Assembly (NCBI RefSeq): GCF_021729845.1
Contig: NZ_CP063398.1
Span: forward strand, 643,501-707,500
Source: Rhizobium sp. SL42
GTDB taxonomy: Bacteria; Pseudomonadota; Alphaproteobacteria; Rhizobiales; Rhizobiaceae
Reading direction: 5' to 3'
Length of the DNA: 64,000 bases
This document shows positions 27,050-34,998 of the stretch, in pieces. Each line of letters starts with the position of its first letter. Position 1 is the first letter of the stretch. Made by a program: the position numbers and the translations under genes. The notes below the pieces were generated by a model. That model was not told where the DNA came from. It saw nothing but the letters and a program-made list of their open reading frames with translations, and did no database searches.

Positions 27050-28030
27050 ATGCGCAAGATGACTGCAATAGCGGGGGCTTTTCTGGGCCTCGGGCTCGGA
27101 CTGACGGCAGCGAAGGCCGAAACCCTCAAGTTCGCCAACTTCATGGCTCCGACGCATCCTTATGTCGCCTCGACCTTCGAGCCTTTTGCAAAGGCCGTGG
27201 AAGAGGCCACCAAGGGCGAAGTGAAGGTCCAGCTCTACAATGGTGGAGAATTGGGCGCCGGACCCGCCGAGCAATATGCCCGCGCCGTTGACGGCGTTGC
27301 GGATCTCTCGATCAGCCTTCCGGGTTACACCGCTTCCAACTTCCCGTTGACGCTTGTTGCCGAACTGCCAGGCGTACTGGCAGAAGCGGATGGTACGGAG
27401 ACGCTCTGGAACCACCTCGATCTGCTGAAATCCGAATACAAGCGGACGCCGCTCGTTGCCTTGTGGTCCAGCGCCGAGAACATTCTCTACAGCGCCAAGA
27501 AGCCGATCCGGACGATCGACGACGTCAAGGGCATGAAGATCCGCGTTCCCTCGCGCAACTCCGGTCTTCTTGTCGAGGCCTGGGGCGGAACGCCCGTGTC
27601 GATGCCGGTGAGCGAGGTCTACAACGCGCTGCAGACCGGCGTCATCGACGCGGCCATGATCGATGGCACGGCGACCAAGGCCTTCAAGCTAGGCGAGGTG
27701 GCCAGCTACGTGACGCTCGGTATGAAGACGACCAATTCACCCTTCTTCATCGTCATGAACCGCGACTCCTGGCAGGGTCTCAGCGATGAGCAGAAGGCTG
27801 CTGTTGAAGCAGCCGGCAAGCAAGCATCGCTGAATGGGCAGCAAAGCCAGCTCAAGGTGGCGGCATCGGGCATCGAGGCAATCGCTGCCATGCCGGGCAA
27901 GGAAGTGATCCGGCTTACCCCCGAGCAGGCGGCGCCCTTCGACGCCATCGCTGCCGAGGTAACCGCGAAAATCGTTGCGGAAGCCGGTGACGAGGCCAAG
28001 GCGCTTGTCGACGCGCTTGCGGCGAAGTGA
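27050..28030 (+). CDS. dctP: TRAP transporter substrate-binding protein, DctP family (second system)
   Basis: A 326-residue periplasmic receptor with a signal peptide (MRKMTAIAGAFLGLGLGLTAAKA, cut before ETLKFANF). The start at 27050 has GGGAGGA nearby. The TRAP signature Arg lies in DDVKGMKIRVPSRNSGLLVEAWG, and SVSEVYNALQTGVIDAAMIDG-type sequence follows. Compared with the first DctP it belongs to a different branch, so it probably binds another acid. Because it follows the gal locus and LysR gene, an aromatic or aryl carboxylate is the best guess. Confidence 0.92.
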   Translation: MRKMTAIAGAFLGLGLGLTAAKAETLKFANFMAPTHPYVASTFEPFAKAVEEATKGEVKVQLYNGGELGAGPAEQYARAVDGVADLSISLPGYTASNFPLTLVAELPGVLAEADGTETLWNHLDLLKSEYKRTPLVALWSSAENILYSAKKPIRTIDDVKGMKIRVPSRNSGLLVEAWGGTPVSMPVSEVYNALQTGVIDAAMIDGTATKAFKLGEVASYVTLGMKTTNSPFFIVMNRDSWQGLSDEQKAAVEAAGKQASLNGQQSQLKVAASGIEAIAAMPGKEVIRLTPEQAAPFDAIAAEVTAKIVAEAGDEAKALVDALAAK

Positions 28031-28036
28031 CGAACC

Positions 28037-28540
28037 ATGGTTGCGGTTGAACAATCACCCCTGGCGCGGTTCATGGACCGCGCCACCCGCGCACTTTCAG
28101 TGCTTGCCGGGATCAGCCTCCTGTTCATGATGGCGGTCATCACCTTCGGCGTGATGACCCGGTATCTCCTGAACATGCCGATCACGGGTATCGATGAGAT
28201 CGTCCAGATGACGGGCGTCGGCCTCGTCATGCTTGCCTTGCCCTATGCCACGCTGAGCGACGCGCATGTGCGTGTCGACATCTTCGACGAATGGCTGGGA
28301 CGCGCCGGGCGCAATCTGGGCGACGTGCTGTCTCGCCTGCTGTCAGGATTTGTTCTGCTGATCCTGGTGTCCCGCGCCTGGGACAAGCTCCTGGATGCGC
28401 GTGAGTTCGAAGACACCACCAACATGCTCGGCATGCCGCTCTGGCCATTCTACGGCATGCTGGCCGCCGGTGTTGCCCTGTGTGTCCTCGTCTTTGCGGT
28501 CGAAATCCTGCTTATCGTGACAGGAAAGGCTGAAAAATGA
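28037..28540 (+). CDS. dctQ: TRAP transporter small permease, DctQ family (second system)
   Basis: A 167-residue four-helix protein with the DctQ core VITFGVMTRYLLNMPITGIDEIVQM and a loop (DAHVRVDIFDEWL) typical of the family. It begins 6 bp after dctP and its stop overlaps the dctM start (ATGA), so the three genes are coupled. Confidence 0.88.
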   Translation: MVAVEQSPLARFMDRATRALSVLAGISLLFMMAVITFGVMTRYLLNMPITGIDEIVQMTGVGLVMLALPYATLSDAHVRVDIFDEWLGRAGRNLGDVLSRLLSGFVLLILVSRAWDKLLDAREFEDTTNMLGMPLWPFYGMLAAGVALCVLVFAVEILLIVTGKAEK

Positions 28541-29841
28541 GCCCCATGACAATCGGCCTGATCGGCATAGCCAGCCTGTTCATCCTGATGCTGCTGCGCA
28601 TGCCCGTCGCCTTCGCGATGATGTGCGTTGGATTTTTTGGGATGTGGGCCCTGGAGGGTTTGAGATCTGCGGGCGGCGTGGTCGTGACGGAGAGCTTTTC
28701 CGCAGTGGCCTCCTACTCCTTGATTGTGGCACCCATGTTCGTCCTGCTCGGCAACGTCTCGTCGGCAGCAGGCTTCAGCGCCGGTCTCTACGATGCGGCC
28801 TATGCCTGGGTCGGACGGTTCCGCGGCGGGCTGGCCTCTGCTTCGGTCATCGCCTGTGCCGCCTTTGCGGCTGTCTGTGGTTCGTCGGTTGCAACAGCCG
28901 TCACGCTCGGCAAGGTCGCACTTCCTGAAATGCGACGGCTCGGCTACGCGCCCGGTCTGTCGACGGGTGCCATTGCCGCGGGCGGAACGCTCGGCTTTCT
29001 GATCCCGCCATCGACGGGTTTTGTTCTCTACGCAATCCTGACTGAGCAATCCATCGGTCGTCTCTTCATGGCGGGCGTGGTCCCTGGCCTGTTGCTGACC
29101 GGTCTGTTCGTCATCGTCGTCTGGATCGTCGCCACGCTCAATCCGGAGGCTGGACCTCGGGGCGAACCGATGACGATCCGGGAGAAGCTCAGCACCGTGA
29201 AGCGCTCCGCTCCACTGCTTGGCGTTATGGTCCTCTCGATCGGAGGCATCTATGTTGGCGTCTTCACGCCGGTCGAAGCCTCGGGCATCGGTGCCGCTCT
29301 CGTGATCCTGCTCGCCTTCGCAACGCGCTCCATCTCTCTTGCAGGGTTCTGGAGAGCGGTTCAGGACACGTTGCGCACATCAGCCATGCTGTACACGATC
29401 GTCATCGGCGCCAATGTGCTCAATCCCTTCTTCGCCGTCACCCGCATTCCGGCAGTGCTCGGAGAGGGGCTGCAGGGTCTGGGTCTCGGAGCCTACGGCT
29501 CGCTGGCCGTGATCATCTTTGCCTACATCATCCTGGGCATGTTCATGGACGGCCTCGCCATGCTGGTCGTCACCATTCCGATCGTCTACCCGATCATGAT
29601 GTCGTTCGGATTTGACCCGATCTGGTTCGGCGTGGTGGCGGTCATCGTGATCGAGATGGGCATGATTACACCGCCGGTCGGGATGAACGTCTTCGTCGTC
29701 CGCGGCGTCGCAGGGGATGTCCCGCTCGCGACGATCTTCAAGGGCGTCATGCCGTTTCTGCTGGCGATGATCGTCGCGCTGCTGCTCATCATCATCTTCC
29801 CGCAGATTGCCCTTGTGCTGCCGAACTCGATGTTTGGATGA
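28537..29841 (+). CDS. dctM: TRAP transporter large permease, DctM family (second system)
   Basis: A 434-residue multi-helix subunit with the DctM motifs LRMPVAFAMMCVGFFGMW, SAAGFSAGLYDAAYAWVGRFRGGLASASVIACAAFAAVCGSS and GFLIPPSTGFVLYAILTEQS. It completes the second Na+-driven TRAP system. The C-terminal hydrophobic segments end at PNSMFG. No clear terminator follows. Confidence 0.93.
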   Translation: MSPMTIGLIGIASLFILMLLRMPVAFAMMCVGFFGMWALEGLRSAGGVVVTESFSAVASYSLIVAPMFVLLGNVSSAAGFSAGLYDAAYAWVGRFRGGLASASVIACAAFAAVCGSSVATAVTLGKVALPEMRRLGYAPGLSTGAIAAGGTLGFLIPPSTGFVLYAILTEQSIGRLFMAGVVPGLLLTGLFVIVVWIVATLNPEAGPRGEPMTIREKLSTVKRSAPLLGVMVLSIGGIYVGVFTPVEASGIGAALVILLAFATRSISLAGFWRAVQDTLRTSAMLYTIVIGANVLNPFFAVTRIPAVLGEGLQGLGLGAYGSLAVIIFAYIILGMFMDGLAMLVVTIPIVYPIMMSFGFDPIWFGVVAVIVIEMGMITPPVGMNVFVVRGVAGDVPLATIFKGVMPFLLAMIVALLLIIIFPQIALVLPNSMFG

Positions 29842-30170
29842 CGAAAAGCCGGGACAAAGGATTGTGGACGAGATCAAGCCCTTGATTTGCTTGACATGCC
29901 ATTGTGGCAAAACGACAGTTTATGTCCACAAGAAGGGACTGCTTAAGCCGTGATCGACGCTAAGGCACCCATAGTCTATTTTAGACTCAGTGACGCAGCC
30001 GCCCGGAATCGGCCGAGCGGGTTGCAAGCATGGGAACTTAGGGCGGAGGCGACTTGTCATCGGTTGTTGCAGCGAGCGGCAATAGTCCCGACTATATGCC
30101 ATTGCTTCGAAGCCCTTTTCGTCATGAGGAAGCACTTGTGTCTCGGGTGGCCAGCATCCGGGGTTTCGAA
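29842..30170. other. Intergenic region
   Basis: No gene recognised between the TRAP operon and the convergent iolE pseudogene. Confidence 0.55.
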
Positions 30171-31083
30171 CTAGCCTCGGAACTTTGCCTGGATGAATTC
30201 GAAGGCTGTCGCCGTGTATTCCTTCGGCGCAGCGATCGCGGGATCCTGTTCCGCCTCGACGACGAGCCACCCGGCATAGCCGCTGTCCTTCACAAACCGG
30301 ACGATCGGAGCGAAGTCGATCATCCCATCTCCTGGAACCGTGAACATTCCGCTCCGTACACTGTCGTTGAAGCTCAGGTCCTTCGACTGAACCTCCGCAC
30401 GGACCACCTTGCGCACGTCCTTCAGATGGATGTGAGCGATACGGTCGCCGAACCGCTCGATCAGCCTCGCATAGTCGAAGCCGGCAGCGGCCGCGTGCCC
30501 GGTGTCAACAAGAACCCCTGCCTCCGGCCCGGCTGCTCCAATCATGTCGGAGATCTCGTCGAAGGTTTCCGCAACCATCATTAGGTGATGGTGGTATGCC
30601 AGTTTGAGGCCGTATTTGTCGAAGAGGCGCTTGCCGAACTCTGTCAGTCGAGAGGCGTAGCCAGCTCTATCAGTTGTCGGCATCAGAAGGCGGCGCGACA
30701 TCGGCTCGTCCAAAGGCGAACCGGGAGCCATCATAGCGACCTCGCCATAAACGAGCACGCTACAGCCCATGGCTTTGAGAAGCTCAGCGTGCGCCGCAAC
30801 TGAAGTCATTTCCTCGTTCACCGATTTTTCTGCCAGCTGGCCGGAATGCCAACCAGAAGCAAGCGCGAGGCCGTTCTCTTCGAGCATTGGTTTCAGGACC
30901 GCCGGATCGCCGGGGGAACTTCCTGCCCAACTCGACGCCTGCGTAACCGTTGGCCGCAGCATCGCGCAGGCACGTCTCGAGGGAAATGTCGGCGCCGAGA
31001 TCCTCGAGGACGTCGTTCGCCCACGACAGCGGACTTACGGCCAAACGTGCATTCGAACGCGGAAGGATTGATTGCTGGCTCAT
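30171..31083 (-). pseudogene. iolE: Myo-inosose-2 dehydratase (IolE) with a frameshift
   Basis: The 5' part reads MSQQSILPRSNARLAVSPLSWANDVLEDLG and CLRDAAANGYAGVELGRKFPR, the normal IolE opening. The frame then shifts near 30910 and the rest continues DPAVLKPMLEENGLALASGWHSG to the end, with VLVYGEVA, YHHH, DTGHAAAAGFDYARLIERFGDRIAHIHLKDVR and GWLVVEAEQDPAIA. Removing one base from the CCGGCG run restores KFPRDPAVL exactly. IolE dehydrates scyllo-inosose in inositol catabolism. No other iol genes are nearby. The lesion may be real or a sequencing error; the rest of the protein is otherwise intact. Confidence 0.8.
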
Positions 31084-31137
31084 TGAATTCGCTTTCGTTC
31101 TGCTGACCCGCTGATGCATTCCGGTAGACTGCGCGAC

Positions 31138-31511
31138 CTAGAGTTCCCCGGTCAGGAACTGGGCATGGCCCCGACCAAAGGACCAGTCCTCGTCGGTGTT
31201 CTGTATGAACGACACCATCACATCCGTTGGAGCGGTACTGCATCGTTACTGCAAGGCTGCACAGAGGGTCTCATAGAAGGACGTCTTCTCCTCGGTCGCC
31301 TCGGACGCGAGGCGACTTCGAGCATCACGAAGCGTTCTGTCCGTGGAATATCGAGCCCCGTATCGAGCGCGCGCAAATGGCTTGGCTCGTGCTCGTTCAG
31401 TTCCTGGTAGCGGTCACGCTCCGGTACGTTGAATGACTGGACCATCGCGTCATGGGCGGCGTCGAGCAGAGTGTCGATCTGCTCAGGGCTGCGCCCGCGG
31501 TACCCCTGCAC
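31138..31511 (-). pseudogene. Tautomerase-superfamily protein, broken by frameshift and stop
   Basis: Minus-strand frame one gives QGYRGRSPEQIDTLLDAAHD, then NVPERDRYQELNEHEPSHLR and DTGLDIPRTERFVMLEVAS. The alternate frame continues EATEEKTSFYETLCAALQ, a stop, then TAPTDVMVSFIQNTDEDWSF and AQFLTGEL at a stop at 31138. This pattern matches small tautomerase-family proteins of the 4-oxalocrotonate tautomerase/cis-CaaD type. The start is not clear. A frameshift near 31320 and one internal stop make it non-functional as written. Confidence 0.7.
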
Positions 31512-32007
31512 GAAGTGGTCGGTGTCGCGGCGCCACGTGTCGTTGGACGGGAAGAGGATGTTATCGCAAAGGCGGAAAACAGAAGGCAGGTTGCCTACAG
31601 GGCGAAGCTGACCCGGTCGTTGAAAAAAGGCGCTAAGAAGGGACGGTCAAAACCAGAGGGTGCCGAGACAGTGCCACAGGCGATGACCCGCCATCCAAAT
31701 CCACCAACTTCTTCGCATCTGGAATTTGCGTATAAGACGTGCAGTTCTCGACTGTAGCATTGTCCAGACACGCGGTAGATTGACGCACGCTCAGGTCTAT
31801 CCGATTCAATCTTGCCTTTCGTCAAACAAAGAAGAATACGTTAGGCAAGTCTTTGCCGGACAACATCAATCATCACTAAAATTCACATCGTATCATGATG
31901 TTACAAAACTCGGCATGACGCCTTATCCGCCAACTTGCTGACCTCGACTCTTTGGCCTTCCCAAAACGCGGTGAATCTGAATCTCTGATGAAAACCGGAT
32001 GTCTGCG
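31512..32007. other. Stretch without a recognised gene
   Basis: Minus-strand sequence directly upstream of the broken tautomerase continues in frame (a stretch including NLPSVFRLCDNILFPSNDTW) and may be the remains of another gene fused by deletion. I do not recognise it. Nothing else is supported here. Confidence 0.5.
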
Positions 32008-32485
32008 ATGCGATCAGGGAATTCACTACGTGACGATTTCGATGGAGAAAGTCTTCGGCGGCTGACGCGGCCGACGAAGGACGCAGCCCAGGTACGGCGT
32101 CTGTTAGCAATCGCGTCGATCTACGATGGAGGCTCGCGTTCCGATGCCGCACGCCTCGGTAATCTCACGCTGTAGATTGACCGGGACTGGGTCATGCGGT
32201 TCAACGGACGCGGTCCCCAAGGCCTGATCAATGGCAAGGCTCCTGGTCCGCAGTCGCGGTTGAACGATCAGCAGCGTGCGGCCCTGGCGCAAGCAATCGA
32301 GCGTGGGCCGACACCCTATCTTGACCGGGTTGTTTGATGGCGTCTGTGCGATCTGGCGCAATGGCTTTGGGAAGAATTTCGGGCTTCTGTGAGCGAGCAG
32401 ACGTTGAATCGTGAAGTCCGGGCCATGGGGTATCGCAGGCTGGCGGCCCGGCCCAAACATTGCGCTCAAGCGTCAACCCCCAAGA
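32008..32485 (+). pseudogene. IS630-family transposase remnant (N-terminal part)
   Basis: From ATG 32008 the frame reads MRSGNSLRDDFDGESLRRL and AAQVRRLLAIASIYDGGSRSDAARL, then TLQ-type position with TAG at 32173, then RDWVMRFNGRGPQGLINGK, a second stop (TGA for the Arg of VVRW), and LCDLAQWLWEEFRASVSEQT and VRAMGYRRLAARPKH. This is the helix-turn-helix half of IS630 transposases. The DDE catalytic half is absent after about 32485. Confidence 0.8.
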
Positions 32486-32585
32486 AAATCATCAGCACTG
32501 TCAATAATTTGGGTGATCGCGGCCTGCTACGCGCGACCCGTCGGGGTTGTACCTTTCGACTGGAGCGCTCACGCACGCAATCCTA

Positions 32586-33569
32586 TCATTTGGCGTCATA
32601 CCGAACGCCGAAGCGTTGCCGGTATTGGGTGGGCGTGAGACTTGTCACGCGCAGGAACACACGCCGGAAGGCCGTGACATCGGAGTAACCGACATTCCAC
32701 GAAATCTGCTCGACGGGCAGATTGGTGGTTTCCAGGGCGTCGCGCGCTTTCATGATGCGGATCTGCTGAAGATATTCGGTCGGACGAAGTCCCGTCGCCT
32801 TTACGAAGCGGCGCAGAAAGGTTCGCTGCGCAAGTCCCGCCCTGCCAGCGAGCTCCGGAATGTCATGCGCCTCCCCAGCCTGCCCATGGATATGGTGCTG
32901 CACGCTGAGGATGGCGGCGTCGCCATGGTCGAATTTCGGAACGAAGGCCTTGTAAATATCCTGGTCGCGGCGGGGCGGGTCCACGAGAAGAAACCGGGCC
33001 GTCGCCAGCATCGTCCCGACGCCCATGAGCTTTTCGACGAGCGTCAGTCCCAGATCCGTCCAAGCCAGGATCCCGCCGGCCGTCATGATGTCGCCGTCGT
33101 CGATCACCATCTGTTCGGCTGCCAGTTCGAGCTTCGGATAGCGTGCTGCGAGTTCCTCGCTGAACGCCCAGTGGGTCGTCACGCGTCGGCCGTTGACCAG
33201 CCCCGTCTCCGCCAGAACGAAGGCCCCGGCGCAGATCGAGCCGATTGTGGCTCCTTCCTTATGCTTGGTTGCCATCCAGCGCGCCGCGACGGGCATCGGC
33301 TGCATCTGCGCCGGCATGATGATGCTCGGCGGCGCGATGACATAGCCGAGACGGTGCGGCGTTCCCGGATGGCTGTCCCACGCGCAAACCACGTCGTCCC
33401 CGGCGATCTGCCAGTGCGAAATCCGGATCGTGCGGGGATGTCCAGCCTGCTGCGGCGCCCATTGGCTGGCAATTCGGAATAGATCGGTCAGGCCGTAAAC
33501 CGCCGACAATTGACAGTCGGGATAGATCAGCAGCCCGATTTCCATCACGACGTCTACCTGCTCCGCCAT
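32586..33569 (-). CDS. GlxA-family AraC-type transcriptional regulator
   Basis: A 327-residue protein. The N-terminal two-thirds is a DJ-1/PfpI-like domain (EIGLLIYPDCQLSAVYGLTDLF; nucleophile-elbow region GSICAGAFVLAETGLVNGR). The C-terminal third is a double helix-turn-helix of the AraC type (IPELAGRAGLAQRTFLRRFVKATGLRPTEYLQQIRIMKARDALE, then ISWNVGYSDVTAFRRVFLRVTSLTPTQYRQRF). Such proteins activate catabolic or detoxification genes. It is divergent from the exported alpha/beta hydrolase at 33689, with 119 bp between, and is the likely regulator of that gene. Confidence 0.9.
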   Translation of the reverse strand: MAEQVDVVMEIGLLIYPDCQLSAVYGLTDLFRIASQWAPQQAGHPRTIRISHWQIAGDDVVCAWDSHPGTPHRLGYVIAPPSIIMPAQMQPMPVAARWMATKHKEGATIGSICAGAFVLAETGLVNGRRVTTHWAFSEELAARYPKLELAAEQMVIDDGDIMTAGGILAWTDLGLTLVEKLMGVGTMLATARFLLVDPPRRDQDIYKAFVPKFDHGDAAILSVQHHIHGQAGEAHDIPELAGRAGLAQRTFLRRFVKATGLRPTEYLQQIRIMKARDALETTNLPVEQISWNVGYSDVTAFRRVFLRVTSLTPTQYRQRFGVRYDAK

Positions 33570-33587
33570 ATTGTCACTTTCTGCATC

Positions 33588-33605
33588 ATTAAAGTCATTT
33601 TCGCC
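33588..33605 (+). promoter_or_regulatory. Candidate shared upstream element ATTAA...ATTTTCGCC
   Basis: ATTAAAGTCATTTTCGCC lies between the GlxA-type regulator and the exported hydrolase. It resembles ATTAACTCGCGCATTTTCGCC (in two parts at 37701-37721) upstream of the MBL gene. Proposed as a shared regulatory element of the hydrolase island; weak evidence. Confidence 0.3.
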
Positions 33606-33688
33606 ACCTCTCCATGAAGCACGGATGGCCTACATCTGTCCATGTCGAAACGAAGACAGAGCGCGAACCACCTGAGAAAGGAACGACC

Positions 33689-34678
33689 ATGGCATCGACT
33701 GAACAAGGCTTAGGCCCGATGGCCACCCGCCGCGGCTTGCTGATCACGGGCGTCGCAGCCGTCTCGCTCGCAGCCCTCAATATCCCCGCATTCGCCCAAA
33801 CCCAAACCGCTTCCACGAACCAAGGAGACACCGATATGACCAGCGGTTTCGTCACCACCAAGGACGGCGTTGACATCTTCTACAAGGACTGGGGTCCGAA
33901 GGACGCGCAGCCGATCGTCTTCCATCACGGCTGGCCGCTGTCGTCAGACGACTGGGACGCGCAGATGCTCTTCTTCCTGTCGAAGGGCTATCGCGTCGTC
34001 GCCCATGATCGCCGCGGCCATGGCCGCTCCGCCCAGGTGGCCGACGGTCACGATATGGATCACTACGCCGCCGACGCCTTCGCCGTCGCAGAGCATCTGG
34101 ACCTGAAGAACGCGGTTCATATCGGCCACTCCACCGGCGGCGGCGAAGTCGCCCGCTATGTCGCCAAGCACGGCCAGCCCGCCGGTCGCGTCGCCAAGGC
34201 CGTTCTCGTCTCGGCGGTTCCGCCGCTGATGCTCAAGACGGCCTCCAATCCGGAAGGCCTGCCGATCGAGGTTTTCGACGGTTTCCGCTCGGCACTTGCC
34301 GCCAATCGCGCCCAGTTCTTCCGGGATGTCCCGGCCGGCCCCTTCTATGGCTTCAACCGCGACGGCGCCAAGGTCCATGAAGGCGTGATCCAGAATTGGT
34401 GGCGCCAGGGCATGATGGGCGGCGCCAAGGCCCATTATGACGGCATCAAGGCCTTCTCTGAAACCGACCAGACGGAAGACCTGAAGGCGATCACCGTGCC
34501 GACGCTCGTCCTGCATGGCGAAGACGACCAGATCGTCCCGATCGCGGATTCGGCACTGAAGTCGGCGAAGCTGTTGAAGAACGGTACGCTCAAGACTTAT
34601 CCCGGTTTCTCCCACGGCATGCTCACCATCAATGCCGACGTGCTGAACGAAGACCTGCTGGCCTTCGTCAAAGCCTGA
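33689..34678 (+). CDS. Exported alpha/beta hydrolase, non-heme chloroperoxidase-like
   Basis: A 329-residue alpha/beta hydrolase. The start [10 protein letters not shown] at 33689 has AAAGGA upstream. A twin-arginine-like signal ([27 protein letters not shown]) occupies residues 11-37. The catalytic triad is Ser148 (GHSTGGG), Asp279 or 280 (HGEDDQIVP) and His309 (GFSHGM), with the oxyanion strand [16 protein letters not shown]. Relatives are cofactor-free haloperoxidase/perhydrolase-type esterases, normally cytoplasmic and starting at a sequence like [11 protein letters not shown]. Here that internal Met50 (33836) still has its own AAGGAG eight bases upstream, so a second, cytoplasmic form is possible. 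Followed by a strong terminator hairpin. Confidence 0.88.
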   Translation: MASTEQGLGPMATRRGLLITGVAAVSLAALNIPAFAQTQTASTNQGDTDMTSGFVTTKDGVDIFYKDWGPKDAQPIVFHHGWPLSSDDWDAQMLFFLSKGYRVVAHDRRGHGRSAQVADGHDMDHYAADAFAVAEHLDLKNAVHIGHSTGGGEVARYVAKHGQPAGRVAKAVLVSAVPPLMLKTASNPEGLPIEVFDGFRSALAANRAQFFRDVPAGPFYGFNRDGAKVHEGVIQNWWRQGMMGGAKAHYDGIKAFSETDQTEDLKAITVPTLVLHGEDDQIVPIADSALKSAKLLKNGTLKTYPGFSHGMLTINADVLNEDLLAFVKA

Positions 34679-34693
34679 GCTGCCGCAACAGGA

Positions 34694-34723
34694 GCAGGCT
34701 GCGGCAAACATGCCGCAGCCTGC
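34694..34723 (+). terminator. Hairpin terminator after the alpha/beta hydrolase
   Basis: GCAGGCTGCGGCA pairs perfectly with TGCCGCAGCCTGC around an AACA loop, 15 bases after the stop codon. There is no long T-run, but the 13-bp GC-rich stem makes it the likely end of the hydrolase transcript. Confidence 0.7.
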
Positions 34724-34998
34724 AACCAGCGGACTCCGACTGCGTGCCGTTTTGGCCGACGTGTAGGAGGCAATTCCCCACGGCGGCTCCGAAGCGGCCG
34801 TGAAAGCTGAAACGGTCATTAAGACGGTGTAACAATCGTACAGGCTTGACGCCACGGCCGTCGAAGAACGGGCGCGGGTGCGGCTTCTTCTGGAAAATGA
34901 TTTGACCTCAGGGCACAGATGGACCATCTGAATCAAACGGTTGAGACCTCCCGCGCCGTCGTCGCCCAAAATCTGTCTAACACAAGCTCCTGATAAAC

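Noticed and set aside
29895..29925. Sigma-54-like promoter (TGGCAT...GC) on the minus strand after the second TRAP operon
   Set aside because: The GG and GC elements are eight bases apart instead of ten, and no suitable gene follows.
34724..34998. A missing winged-helix domain encoded upstream of STAND paralogue 1
   Set aside because: No plus-strand frame in this interval gives the RALDVL or GRGY-F motifs of the OmpR-type domain.
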